64,000 nt of DNA from Harmonia axyridis (GCF_914767665.1 NC_059502.1:47590753-47654752); one strand, 5' to 3'. Counted from the stretch's first letter, positions 29,085 to 41,112 are shown. Numbers and translations: made by a program. The notes: generated by a model not told the origin, from the sequence alone.

Positions 29085-29126
29085 AATCTTGAAAAAGGCT
29101 TATTTACGCCGAAACATATGTCGATT
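29085..29126 (+). ncRNA. hammerhead-like motif, PLE-B right copy
   Basis: AAUC (29085-29088) pairs with GAUU (29123-29126). UUGAAAA is at 29089-29095, one extra A, stem II GGC/GCC with an 8-nt loop, GAA 29111-29113, palindromic stem III ACAUAUGU 29114-29121, then C29122. Positions 3 and 8 are U and A. It ends 13 nt before (TA)n. Confidence 0.58.
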
Positions 29127-29135
29127 TCACTGAAT

Positions 29136-29138
<3 letters not shown>

Positions 29139-29214
<76 letters not shown>
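29139..29214. repeat. (TA)n array
   Basis: About 76 bp of TA with one G, forming the right border of the PLE-B pair. Confidence 0.96.
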
Positions 29215-30447
29215 TGTTAGAGGATATCTTTAGAATCGCCTCATTCGAATACAATAGAATTGGTGGCTGCGGGTATATAATTACTCTATTAAGTGTGTAA
29301 TATCTTCATCAGCGAGAAAAACTCCACCTATATACGAATAACTCCAGAGATTTATGCTTTATGTATCGAAATATTATCCAAGCTCATTTTATTGCCGGTA
29401 GCAGGCCTAATGTAAAAACGAATGAGTCATTCAAATGCCACAATACATTCAGCCATTGAAACAGCAGAAGAAACAATACTGTCCGACATGGCAATGGCTT
29501 TGAACGAACAATTATCGAGATTTACGAGATATCGCGGTTGGATATGTGCGTAGTATGAGAAAACGCTGTCTCAATATCAAGGAGAGGATTTTTGCATTTT
29601 CCACGAATATACCGAAACGATGTTTCTTAGCGGGATGGCAAAAACACGACATCGCCTTTTCTTTGAATTAGTAGCTTTAAATCACGATCATACATTCATT
29701 GTATCTTTTAGGAATATACTTCGTTTGATTTAATCATTCAATTTTATGTTTTACTTTTTTGATATCCAATATTTGCTTTGGAATATGAATTTGTACGTAC
29801 ATATTCAATGAATAACATATTCTCCTTTAGATTCACAGGGATTTAACTTCCTTGATGAAGTTTAAAATGAACTTTTCTGAGATCCTCAATCCATTTATAA
29901 TTAACATTCTATAAAATACCGGAAATTCATGCCTTAGTTTTCATGATTGTCTTGTCCTCATCTAATGAAAAAATCGAAATACAACTGAACGAAAAATATG
30001 AATTTGCAGATGCCGAAAGAGTTCGAATATACTTGTAACATATAATTTCGCCTCATCGTTTCAACATTGGAATGGTGAAAAGGTGTTTGCAATTTCTGTA
30101 ATAATGGTCATCATGGAGGAAAATGCATATAAACACTGAATCGTGAATGAGATGAAATATACAGGCAGTTATGGTTAGCCTATTACCACGAGGCACTCTG
30201 AATCTCATCCTATGTGATCTATGGAAGTTCTCAATATGGGACGTGTAGATATTTCCATAACTGAGATTTTCGTTTAACCTAGCTGTTGTTTGTGGAGCAT
30301 CCTAGAAGGATGATTAGAATGTCAGCATCTACAGTCTTGTACAGTGCCGGTTTCAAAAAAACAGAGAATCGAAATAGTTGTGGTGGAAAAGTATGGTCTT
30401 TCAACTGATTCCCTCGTTAGTGTGACTCAAAGACTTCCGATCCCATT
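29215..30447. other. non-coding sequence
   Basis: No recognised gene. A modest plus-strand open stretch near 29425-29545 (SAIETAEETILSDMAMALNE) has no family I know. Confidence 0.45.
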
Positions 30448-30610
30448 TTGTGGGGCTATGTTCAGTTATTGGATTATGCAGACAAAACAGTAACTCCTGA
30501 TTCATTTGAAGCAAATATTCAATGAATTATCGTCATTTATCGGAAAAAGTGGTGGTCAATCAGATCGAATAGATATGTAACTCGTAATCACGGCGATTAT
30601 ATTTAAAAGA
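30448..30610 (+). pseudogene. DDE transposase C-terminal relic
   Basis: The frame reads WGYVQLLDYADKTVTPDSFE then ANIQ and a stop. This resembles the WGYVKSLVYADKP-type C-terminus common in insect mariner/Tc1-superfamily transposases. Several stops follow. It is a short, old relic. Confidence 0.5.
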
Positions 30611-30659
30611 TAAATGCTATGAAATCATCGACCAGATTATAATAATCTGGTCGATATTT

Positions 30660-30681
30660 CATATATATATATATATATATA

Positions 30682-30773
<92 letters not shown>
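30660..30773. repeat. (TA)n array plus long T-run
   Basis: About 58 bp of TA, then about 55 T, which is the long poly-A tail of the minus-strand R4 copy to the right. Confidence 0.96.
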
Positions 30774-32221
30774 CACACTCTCGTGGGTTCAATTAGATTC
30801 GCCGGGTGCTAGCACCAAGGCGAGATCCTCTGAGTCCTAATGAGGATAGACCACCTGCCGAATGATGTTGACCGTCCCCAGTATTACGGCTTTCTGCATC
30901 CAACATAATGCGTTGATGGGGAGTTGAAGTTCTCGTATGTGTTGTACGGTTTTTCTGTGGACGAGTCCATTGCAGCTTATTATCATCGGCTTTATTTCCA
31001 CCTTCTGCAGCCTCCACATGCTCTTCATTTGTCTCGCTAGTGCCTCGTATTTGCTTGTTTTGTCTTTGTAAGCCTTCATGAGGTTCTGGTCAAAAGGCAC
31101 CGCGAAATCGATTATGGTAGCCTCGTTTTTCTTTTTATCCCAAATAACGAGATCAGGCCTGTTGTGCTCCACCCCTTGATCCGTCGCAATTGGAATGTCC
31201 CAGTATATTTTGACATCGCTATTTTCTAGAAGTGCCTGTGGGTTGTACAAATGATGTGGAGTAAAGTTTTTTATGAGGAGTTCTTTCAATCCCAGCAGCT
31301 GGTGCACCACCTTGCCCATGTTATTGTGTCGGCTGAGATATTTAGTCCCCGCTATCGCTGAGCATCCCGATGAGAGGTGCTGCACTGATTCCTCTTCCTG
31401 GTTGCAGAGTCTACACTTTGTGGTTTCAACACGCTGCTTCATTATATGTTTAATGTAGACTCGAGTTGGTACAACTTGGTCCTGTATGGCCAGGAAGGTC
31501 CCCTCAGTTTGGGGGAACAAGTAGCCCTGCGTAAGGTAAGTATTTGAGCTTTTCATGTCCACCTCTGGTTGGTGGAGGCTTGTGTAGAAACGGCCATGTA
31601 GTGGTTTCGTTTGCCAGTTTCTTTTCCACTTCTCTTCTAGCTCTTCTGTTTCAGGTTCTGCTCTTTCTGCTGCGTTAGGGGTGCGAGAATCGAACATAGC
31701 AGATACCAGCCGGTGCAGAGGTAAGGTCTCGTTGCCAAAATACCGTTTTAAGTTATTTTTTTCTTTTAGGTCGGTGATCTCTATGCTAGTCAGTCCTCGA
31801 CCTCCTTCGCTGCGTTGTATATATAGCCTCTCTATCGCCGAATTTGGGTGCAACATGCCGTGCTGCGTGAAAATTGCTCTCACTCTTCTATCCAGTCTTT
31901 CCAGGTCTGTTTTTGACCAGTTTAGGATTCCAGCAGTGTATGAGAAAGCCGGTATTGCCCATGTGTTAATGGCTGTGATTTTGTTTTTAGCTGAGAGCTG
32001 TGTGCTCAGTATTTTCCGCACTCTTGTTATCATTTGCTCTTCGACTTCTCTCTTGTTCTCCTGTTGCTTAATCTCATACGTCTGCTGGACTCCAAGATAT
32101 CTGTATCTTCTTTCCTCTCCCAAGTTGTTTATGATCTGTCCATCTGACAGGATTATGTCTTCTCTTCTGCTCAGCTTACCTCTTATCACCTCGACCTTTG
32201 CGCATTTTTGCAAGCCAAATG

Positions 32222-32225
<4 letters not shown>
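30774..32225 (-). mobile_element. 5'-truncated R4-type element, open 3' ORF
   Basis: Minus-strand copy with 462 open codons (30837-32225) and a short 3' UTR ending in the long poly-A. The frame begins just after the RT active site and contains the thumb, CCHC knuckle CRLCNQEEESVQHLSSGC, endonuclease HNRPDLVIWD with IIDFAVP, and tail VNIIRQVVYPH. The apparent ATG at 32225 is the junction with (TA)n, not a natural start. Closest in this window to the fragment at 1440. Confidence 0.9.

Positions 32226-32281
<56 letters not shown>
32224..32281. repeat. (TA)n array
   Basis: About 57 bp of TA at the 5' truncation of the R4 copy; the 3' end of PLE-C abuts the other side. Confidence 0.96.
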
Positions 32282-32284
<3 letters not shown>

Positions 32285-32379
32285 ATATCTAGATTAAGAG
32301 CCTTTTAGAAATATAAATATTTGTTTAAGGGTATTGAGACTCATGTATCATTTAGGTAAAAGTGTACTCTTTTTTCTTC

Positions 32380-32417
32380 ACCAAGCTTTCGCAATTTATT
32401 TATTGCATCTTCAGGGC
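32380..32417 (-). ncRNA. hammerhead-like motif, PLE-C
   Basis: Minus strand: GCC with GGU (stem I, short), CUGAAGA, one extra U, stem II GCAAU/AUUGC, GAA, AGCU, then U as the cleavage base. It fits the pattern of the other PLE motifs but with weaker stem I. Confidence 0.45.
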
Positions 32418-32746
32418 TTCTACAATTACAGATATAGTTTATATAAATAAAATTTATCTACTATAATTTGTTTGTTATTACCGAAATTGAGGTTATGTAT
32501 TAAAACTTATTGAGTTGTGAGCTCGACATTGCATATTACAGGTATAAAACTAATTTGATATGGAAATAAATTTACACGAATACATTTTAAAAACAACAAT
32601 GTGATTTGTTTTGATTTGGGTTATTTCGTCTTTTTAATTAGTTGTCAATATGTCTCGGTGACAAGTCAGATTGATATGTTTTTAATCGTGATTTTCTTAT
32701 CATTCATCTAATGGACCGTCGTAAAATTCATATTCTTTTTCTTTTT

Positions 32747-33060
32747 CTAGCAAATAGCTGTAAATATTGCTGAGTTTTTTGTATCAGATTTCTTGTTGAT
32801 ATTATTTTCATATTTATTAATCTGGATCATCTCATGAATCAATCTCTTTTGATAGTTTCTTTCCGTTTTGAGTATTTCAAAATTTTCAAAATCAATTTTA
32901 TGGTCCAAGTTTTGAGCGTGCGTTGTAAGTGCACATCGATCTTTCTGTTTTGTGATATCCGATCTGTGTAGAGCTATTCTACCTTTAACCCACTGGGAAG
33001 TTTGACCAATATACATACCCTGACAATCTTGACATTTTATCTGATACACTACATTACTTT
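32747..33060 (-). pseudogene. PLE-C GIY-YIG domain fragment
   Basis: About 100 open codons covering the linker Cys residues and nuclease start (YQIKCQDCQGMYIGQTSQWVK) through HEMIQIN. The glutamate region is intact but the RT is missing. In the same frame upstream, a stop precedes further PLE-like residues, so this is a decayed copy. Confidence 0.85.
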
Positions 33061-33229
33061 TTAATTTGTTGGTATTGGGTCTTTGAGATTACTATATAAT
33101 GATTTTATTGTTTTTTCATTGTAGGTTGCCAATAGAACTTTTTCATTTTTGAAAATATATTTAATTTTCAAGGTCAGTTTGTTTATATTCGGGAATGATG
33201 CATAAAATTTTTCCACTGTGTCATTATTC

Positions 33230-33642
33230 TCCTGTTGTCTACGTGACTAACGTTGATTTTGAGGGATGTAAGACCATCTCTGCAGAGAGAACCCTCACAT
33301 GTAGGATAATCCGTGAAGCACTCGAGATCGAAAAACGACACAATTGTCTCAACAAACGGGATGATGGTCAAAGATTACCCAACACTTGGAAACCTTTGAT
33401 TTCCCGTCTCATGGCAACACATCGATCGATAACTCAGCCCCCGACAACAACCCGATCGACAGTTCAGCTTCATACCACCCGTATCAGGCTCCCAGTTGCC
33501 ACCTGTTCGATAACAACCCGACGACTCGAAGTCACGTGACATCAACATCGGTTCCTGCACAATCGATAACAACTCGATCGACAACAAACCGATCGAAAAC
33601 AACTCGATCAATAACAACTCGATCGATGACAGCTCGATCACA
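33230..33642 (+). pseudogene. C-terminal tail of a further PLE (PLE-E)
   Basis: Plus-strand frame with REALEIEKRHNCLNKRDDGQR then a Trp-Lys-Pro-Leu block, a layout I know from PLE nuclease C-termini. It continues into a Thr/Arg/Ser-rich tail encoded by a minisatellite. No RT or nuclease core is present. Confidence 0.5.
33415..33642 (+). repeat. degenerate CGATCGA-containing minisatellite
   Basis: Imperfect units of about 15 bp built on AACAACTCGATCGA, most regular at 33560-33640. It encodes a Thr/Arg/Ser repeat in the PLE-E frame. Confidence 0.7.
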
Positions 33643-33765
33643 CACTCTCACCGAACTCAGAACAAATGCGATTGTTAAAAGATGCCATGAACCAATTTCA
33701 TTTTTTTCATATTTGGTTCATGGCATTTTTTAACAATCGCATTTGTTCTGAGTTCGGTGAGAGTG
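33643..33765. repeat. inverted repeat at 5' end of PLE-A fragment
   Basis: Arms 33643-33694 and 33714-33765, 52 nt each with one mismatch, around a 19-nt T-rich loop. The right arm is PLE-A 3' UTR sequence (compare 21180-21230); the left arm is its inverted copy. Confidence 0.88.
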
Positions 33766-34249
33766 AATTACTGGGACCAATGTGATTTAATGCTACTCTA
33801 TGTTTCAATTGTCATGTGCGTGTATTCTGTGGCAAGTCTGGTTGACAACATTTTTGACAACCTCTCATTTGATTATTCTGTTTACTTTGTTCACATGATT
33901 AAAATTGATTTATACTCCTTTGCTAACGAAATATCAGATCTTTTTTCGCTGAAGTTGTTGATGTTCTTGTTCTTTGCTTTCTTGAGAGCTATTGATTTGT
34001 GTTCAAATAAGATCTTTATTACTCTGTATTTCGAAATGTACTATTTGTATTGTTATTTTTATATATTTTTACATGCTTGTGATGTATCATGTTTTGACTG
34101 TTTTCTATTGCTATTGTAGAGTCCTGAAGAAGGTCCCCATCGGGATCGAAACGTCGACTAAATGGAATAAATAAGAGTGACATTATAACACTTATCAATT
34201 TTCCCACACCCCTTATCAAATTTACTACTATTGTTGTATATTGAGAATT

Positions 34250-34251
<2 letters not shown>
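33714..34251 (+). mobile_element. PLE-A 3' UTR copy
   Basis: Matches the 3' UTR of the PLE-A pair with scattered differences and ends at (TA)n. It is a severely 5'-truncated insertion that starts with the inverted duplication at 33643. Confidence 0.88.
34120..34159 (+). ncRNA. hammerhead-like motif, third PLE-A copy
   Basis: Identical in core and stems to 21555-21594; CUGAAGA is at 34124-34130 and the GUC triplet ends at 34155. Confidence 0.6.

Positions 34252-34298
<47 letters not shown>
34252..34298. repeat. (TA)n array
   Basis: About 47 bp of TA after the PLE-A fragment. Confidence 0.95.
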
Positions 34299-34301
<3 letters not shown>

Positions 34302-35278
34302 GTTCGTAACGCTTCACTTATTCAAGTAGTTGAATTTATCAACAGAATCATTGTATTGTAGATTTTTGGTTATTTCAATTAATCAATTTACTCTTCCATT
34401 CATTATATGGAAAAATTAGCCTTATGAAATCATAAACACCTCACAGCAAACTGTTTCCGGTTGGATTTAACTTGAAGGGGTTCAAGATTCTCTTTGAAAA
34501 AAGGTCATCTGAAACTTCTCTGTATCTAGTGAGCAATCATCTTCACGAAATAAGTCACGAAGGAAAATCGTCGTCCAATTAAATTCATTATGGTGTTTTT
34601 CTGAATTATTCGATAAATTATTAGGAGATCTGAAAAAATACAATAATTATTCAATATATTATTTATATTATATAACTTAGTAACTTACTGACGCCGAACT
34701 ATGTTGTTTCTTATTGAAACATAAAATATTTTCGAATCAAATATCGAATTATTCCATTTGTTTGCCAAACATAACCACAATTCTTCGAGATTTCTCAAAT
34801 TTTCAGTTTGGCCATGCGCATAGAGTAATAAACTCTGAGGCCATGCGCAATAGTTCAAATCGTTCATAACATACGGTAATCTAGCATATTATGACTTATT
34901 TTATTATACAAAATTCGATTTAACATTTCGGATGATACAAATTATTACATTTAATGAAATTCATAATTAAATAAATTTATTAATTCATAAATTTGATGGT
35001 TTGTTTAAAAAATTATTCAAGATTCTTATATGTTGATCGGTCATGCGCATAGAATGATCCGAAAACAATTGAAATTCGAATTTATGGTATCATGATTTCT
35101 GTTGCTTTGTTTACTGTAAATTATAAGTATTAAGTGTATTTAGTTTGTTAAGTGTTACCTAAGTGAGTTTAACTTGTTAAGTGTTAAGTGTGTTTAGTTT
35201 GTTTAGTGTAAGGTGTTTGTTTAGTGTAAAGTGTTTGTTTGTGAAGTTCTTCAAGTGTGTTGAGTGGAAATTAGCATA
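34299..35278. other. non-coding sequence left of DD41D relic
   Basis: No gene recognised. A CATGCGCA motif recurs at about 34812, 34842 and 35042. Positions 35120-35240 hold degenerate GTGTTTAGTTTGTTAAGT repeats. Confidence 0.45.
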
Positions 35279-36349
35279 ATGTATTCTAACCAGGAGATGG
35301 TAGATATGTAGGAATGCTATTTCACAAATGGAAAAATAGCGAGAAGAGCTAAAGAAGCTTATGGAAGGCTGTTTCCAAATAGGAGACAGCCAAATGAGAG
35401 AACTTTCGTAAGGATTGTTCAAAGATTGCGTGATCATGGAACCCTCGCTATCAACATGGTGGATAATGGCCGAATGCGATCAAGAGGAATGGATGAGACA
35501 ATGGATGATGTTCTAGATGACGTGCAACAGCACCCCAAAACAAGTACGAGACGCCTCGCATTGCGATATAACATATCGCAATCTACGGTGGATCGCAGCT
35601 TGAAAGATCAAGGATTGTACCCATACCATATTCAAAAGGTACAACCTTAATTGCCGAAGGATTTACCAAAAAGAATTGAATTTTCTCAATGAGTTTTAAG
35701 AAACCATTTTGAGAATAATGATTTCTTGCGGTATATTCTGTTCACAGATGAAGCAGGATTCACAAGAGAAGGCATTTCTAACAGCCATAACACCCATTTC
35801 TGGGCTGTCGAAAACCCCCGTCCAACCAGAGAAGTCAACAACCAACACCGTTTCGGAGTGAATATGTGGGCAGGCATCGTGAACAACCAACTGATTGGAC
35901 CACGGGAATTGTCCAGGAGATTGACCTCAGCTGATTATCTACATTTTTCACAGAATGATTTGGACGACTCATTAGAGGACGTACCACTTCTTGTTCTGCA
36001 AAATTTGTGGATACAGCAAGATGGAGCTGCTCCTCATAGTTCCCGAGCAGTAACAGATTGGCTCAACGACAATTTCAATGGAAGATGGATAGGGCGATAC
36101 GGCCCAGTGCTATGGCCTCCAAGATCACCAGACTTGAATCCATGCGACTTTTTCCTTTGGGGTTTTATGAAGCAGCATGTTTATAGCAGTGCAGTTAATG
36201 ATGTGGACGAACTCAGATCGCGTGTGGCAAGTGCGGGACAACAGATCAAGGACAATCCCAATCTCCTTGAGAATGTGAGACATTCCCTTCTGAGGAGAGC
36301 TCGCGCCTGTTTGGATGCGAACGGCGGACAATTCGAGCACCTACTGTGA
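35279..36349 (+). pseudogene. DD41D (rosa-like) mariner-superfamily transposase
   Basis: One reading frame runs from the ATG at 35279 to the TGA at 36347, broken by three nonsense codons at 35309, 35648 and 35690 and no frameshift. An N-terminal helix-turn-helix region is followed by catalytic Asp residues in LFTDEAGF, QQDGAAPHS and NPCDFFLWG. I count 41 residues between the second and third Asp, the spacing that defines the DD41D (rosa) group. About 356 codons, typical for the superfamily. No terminal repeats identified. Confidence 0.85.
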
Positions 36350-36481
36350 TGTGTGTATGTGGGATGGTAGGGCTCCTGGCGAACAATCCACTAGGAAAAA
36401 AATGTAACGCGCCTAAAGCAATACTTTGAAAGTGGTGTGGAAATTTGCTTCAATAGATGAGGATTCATAAATTGTAAAAGG

Positions 36482-37096
36482 TGAACTTATTCAAATCACT
36501 TTATTTTCAAACTAAGTCGGCTGGTTCCCTCACTTGTCAATGCAAATTCAGTGTTTTAATCCATGATATTTGACCTGACAACGTAGCAAATATTCATTTG
36601 TGTGAGTCTTTTCTAACAGAGTTGCAATTAGCCAAAGTACCCAATTTTTTGAATTTCACAGATTTTTTTTTTTTAAACACATATTACTCGAAAACATCTC
36701 AATATACGAGAAAATATGAAGAATACTTTTATTTTTCAAATTAGCTAAATATCCTTCAATGAACGTCCTAGTTACTTTTAAGAGTTCGGTTCTTTGAATT
36801 TCTGGTATTTTTATGGGATGAAGTGTTCATAATGAAGAAACGGGGAGATGTGGATAAAATTTTGTGTACGGAGAAGATTCATCACATACATGAAAAACTA
36901 TATCCCGAAATTCATTTTTTTCTATACAACCATTTCCGAGATATAACGGAAAATAACATTTTTTTATCGATTTTCAACAGCCTGTATCTTTTTAACCGGG
37001 CCGAATCGGAAAAAATGGTAAATGAAAAAAGGGTTTCTATTGACCTCAGGAATCTTCGGTTGAAATATATGTACAAGTCAAAGACTCACCCTGTAT
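36482..37096 (+). repeat. interspersed non-coding repeat, copy 1
   Basis: Homologous to 42488-42930 over about 440 bp, with about 105 bp extra in the middle (36612-36715). It ends GTACAAGTCAAAGACTCACC then CTGTATA. No protein-coding potential; probably the body of a MITE or SINE-like element. Confidence 0.75.
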
Positions 37097-38639
37097 ATAT
37101 GAGATGTGATTTATCATGATCTTGTGATTACCATTTCACATTCAAAAGTGAAATATCACGACGATCAGATTCGCAGTTTGAAAAAACGATCAAAAACAAT
37201 TTTGAACAACGATATTTACCACTAGTTCAATTTGAACGTTACTTCGATTAGGAAATAATTAATTCGGGTAATGTTCGTTCAAGAACTAGATGTGAATTTC
37301 GCAGTGTTTTGGTAACCCCGAAAATCAAATACCCTTAAGGATGAATGGATAAGTATAACGACCGAGACAATAGAGAGTAAGATCGAAAGCCCCACACTGC
37401 AGAATATGCGTGAGAGAATATTCATTTCAACGCAGTGTAATACCTGTTCACACGATCCAGAGTCAGGTTATTATTAGCAATTATTTTGGATTGTGTTATA
37501 CATATCACGCTTTACTAGATATGGAGATACGAGCGTGCACACGTACAGGTAATCTTTGACGGTTATACACAATCAAAACATATTCGAACAAGGTTATTAA
37601 GCAAATTCTAGCTTTGTGACTTTCTATAAAATAAGCCGCAACACCTCGCTCGCTTTTCTCTCCTCGCAATAATTCTAGGTTTATCTCTGCATGATATTTC
37701 GATCTCTACGATTTTCACGATATTCGCTAATTGCCGTACACCGTACGGGACCCAGACAACGGCCCAGATTGAGTTATTTTTTTCTGCCGCGGGTCAGATG
37801 AATATGCGATGCACCTAGGATAGTAATTTTGTCAGATCGAATTCGTTCAATGTTATCATTACGTACTAGTTTTCTATTTTGCGATTTATGTTGAAACCTC
37901 GATGGTGCACATCTACGAGTTCGATCACTAGTATTTAATTGAATACCAAACGATTCAATCGTGCTTCTTATCTGTGGAGGTCGGCTCTGTACGCCATAAT
38001 TATAGGTTCGGAGGATGCTTGGCACCTGGTGGATCTTCCTTTCATTTTTGTCTCGGTTATGAGGATGTTATTTCAACTGTTTTTTTATAATGATTATGAT
38101 TATCCTAAAAATATAAACAGTAAGTGAGTAAATAAGTGCGAAAATCACTTAAAAATGTGATTGCATGAAAATATGATAGCAGTTTGCTTTATAATCTCAG
38201 TTTGGAATTTTTTTCAAAGTGATTATTTATTTATTGCTGTAATTTATTTATTGCTGTCAAGATATTCAAATGAAATTTGATCGGTTTCGAGAGGAAGCTG
38301 GTGTCCATTTATTGACGCGATAGAAATCTTTGACGCACATAAAAATAATAATAACTTATAAGGAAGAAATGGTACGCCACTGAGATATTTCTGGTCAGAA
38401 ATTAATTTTTAATTCAATTTAATTTTTAATTTCTTCAATCAATCATCTATTATTAGATATTGATAATGTATAGAAGTTTAGATGTTTTATTTTCTTGCAT
38501 ATAAAAAGAGTCACATACGAAAAAAAAAACATATAGATTATTTTGTCACCAATTGAAAATTATAATAAGTTTGAAATATCTCAGTCGCGTATCTAACATT
38601 TGTACTTGTAAAGGATTGAGAGTAATTGTCCCTTTTTCA
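37097..38639. other. non-coding sequence
   Basis: No gene, TIR or long repeat recognised. Short ORFs on either strand carry no family signature. Confidence 0.45.
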
Positions 38640-38642
38640 GAA

Positions 38643-40076
38643 AAACTCCTCATTGGAGGAATTGAATTTTGAAGTTTGTGGTGCGAAAGTGCTGTGTCGC
38701 GGTGTGAAAATAGGGATCATCAGTATTTACAGGCCCCCAACAGGAAATTTTGAAAAATTTCTCGAAAAATGAACTGCTGTTTTGCAATTTTGTAGTAGGT
38801 CAGTAGACAACTTATTCGTATGTGGTGACATTAATGTTGATTTTCTAAAACCTGATTGTAATATGAGGAAACTACTTTCTGATGTATTTAACAGCTTCGG
38901 TTTGCATGTAACATCTCAAGAAGCGACAAGAATATTCACCAATATTTCCGGTAGAACATCATCCTCGAAACTTGATTACATTTTGAGTGATGTTGCCATG
39001 GAATATTGTAAATCAAGGGTCATAGAAGCTAACCTCAGTGATCATAGAGTTTTATCTGTAGACTTCGAAATTCCAGTGGATCGCTTAAACATCCAACTGA
39101 CGAATAAAAAATATGTTAGATCCTTTTCTGAAAATAGAATTAAGAATTATGTGACAAATCTCTCTGTTGTTTGCTTCGATGAAATTTATCTGAGCAGTGA
39201 TGTTGATTCATGTTTTCGAGCATTCGTGGATACTGTTACTCTTTTGATTCACGAGAATTTTCCTGCCAAGCGCATAATCACCCAGAGTAAAAACTGGATA
39301 ACACCAGAAGTTAAGCAGGCAAGTCTTCATTTGAAGAATTTATATTGGTTACATTCTGAAATAAAATCTGAACAGTCTTTTGAGATGTATAGTAAATTTA
39401 AGAAATATTATAATAATCTATTAAAAGTAACGAAATCTAGCTTTTATGCAAATATTATTGAAAATTCACTCAACAAAAATAGGAGTGTCTGGAATATTGT
39501 AAACCAGGAAACTGGTAGGAAAAATATGAATCAAAATATCATGTCTCTTAATTTGCATGGAATTCTCTGTTCTGAGTCTCCTATTATAGCTGCAGCTTTT
39601 GCTGAATATTTTTCTAAGACAACAACTGTAAGCCTTCAGCAACACTATGGAAATACTATATCTCTTATCTGCACAACATCTAAATTGATGTCTCATACCT
39701 TTTACTTCTATCCAGTGACTATAGAAGAAGTCCTAAATGTTATAAATTCGTTAAAAAACAAAAAAAGCACTGGTATTGACTGTATATCTTCACGAATATT
39801 GAAAGTCTCTTCAGGGTACATTGCAGGTCATCTTGCTCACCTGATAAATCTGTCAATATCAACTGGCATTTTTCCATCTTCACTCAAGTTGAGCACCGTT
39901 ATTCCTGTACATAAACGTAATGATGTAAATGAAATAGTCAACTATAGACCAATCTCAATTCTTAGTTCTATTTCCAAAGGTATTGAAAAATTGGTATTGA
40001 AGCGTATGGTAGATTATTTAGATAAGTTTGATATTATCACAAGTATTAGGGCCTCTTCTGTTCATATTGTTCGTTA
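38643..40076 (+). pseudogene. Jockey-type LINE: endonuclease and RT start
   Basis: 5'-truncated APE endonuclease (ISIYRPPTGNF, a stop at 38769, then VCGDINVDFL, SKLDYILSD, SDHRVLSVDF) followed by the linker and first RT blocks (KKSTGIDCISSRIL, NYRPISIL). It breaks off near 40045 after LDKFDIIT, where about 100-130 residues including the RT motif A aspartate have been deleted with a frame change. Confidence 0.85.
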
Positions 40077-40951
40077 ATGATTTACCTGAACATCTTAATT
40101 TTTATGAATTTTTAAAACTTATTTTATTTGCCGATGATACATCTATCGCCATTGCATCTACAAATAATAATGAACTCCTTTCTTGCTGCAGCATACTGAT
40201 AAGGAGCTTCATGGACTGGTGTAGTGCTAATGCGCTCATTGTCAATGTGGAAAAAACTAAGATTATTTCTTTCGGAATCAGAGGCACTGTTCCATTGACC
40301 CTCCAGTTGGGAGACGTGAAAGTTTCTTCTTCGGAAAAAGTTAAGTTTTTGGGTGTCCATCTCGACAGTACTTTGAGATGGTGTGAACACATTGATGTAT
40401 TGAGTAAAAAGCTGAATGCATCCTATTATGCTATAAATAAATTAAAAGCTTGTTTACCATCCAAGTCAATTTTAGATGTGTACTACAGTTTGGTATACAG
40501 TCATTTGCAATTCAACATCTTGTTATGGGGTGCTTCAGTTGACGTAAATAGGATATTTTTAGCACAAAAAAGGATAATGCGATTGATCTTCAATATCAGC
40601 CAACTTTCCTCCTGTAGACCGCTCTTCATCAAACATAACATTTTGACGGTCCCTTGCATTTATATTTACAAATGTCTGTTGTTTATAAAACGTAACATTG
40701 GAAATTTTATTGGACTGTCGAACTATCATAATTATTGTACGAGAAACTTTGAAACATTGTGTTTACCTCAACATAGGACAACGAAATTTGAACTTTGCCC
40801 ATCTTATAGGGGCATAAAAGTTTTCAATAATTTACCAGATGAAATCAAGAGATTGAATGAATTGAAATTCAAAAAAACTATAAAACGCATATTGATTGAA
40901 AAATCTTATTATAATATAGCGGAATACTTTGCAGATGGCCATTTTGCATAA
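40046..40951 (+). pseudogene. Jockey-type LINE: RT end
   Basis: Resumes at LGPLLFILFVNDLP with the catalytic LFADDTS motif, thumb and C-terminal region, and is open to the TAA at 40949. The joined product would lack motif A, so no active RT is possible. An AATAAA signal lies near 41083, before a TTG-rich 3' end at about 41090-41108. Confidence 0.85.
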
Positions 40952-41112
40952 ATTTTTTTGGCTTATTTATAAAACTAGTTTATCACATTTATTTTGATCA
41001 GTTGTTTTCATTTTTCTTTTTACTAGGAACTTATCTCATTTTGACCTGTCCTATATATTCTTTTTGTAATGTCGAAGGGATTAATAAAGATTTGTTATTG
41101 TTTGTTGTTATA

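Larger units (their letters stand above)
26684..29138 (+). mobile_element. Penelope-like element PLE-B, right inverted copy
   Basis: Mirror copy of the left arm starting at 26684, running through the intact 3' UTR to the (TA)n array at 29139. The palindrome arms end at 26540 and 26684. Confidence 0.93.
32283..33205 (-). mobile_element. Penelope-like element PLE-C, 3' fragment
   Basis: Minus-strand PLE fragment with a GIY-YIG coding region and a 3' UTR that contains a hammerhead-like hairpin and ends at (TA)n. Upstream of 33060 the homologous frame continues with stops to about 33205. Confidence 0.82.

Noticed and set aside
35120..35240. GTGTTTAG-type repeats as a telomeric repeat
   Set aside because: Units are irregular and do not match TTAGG or TCAGG.
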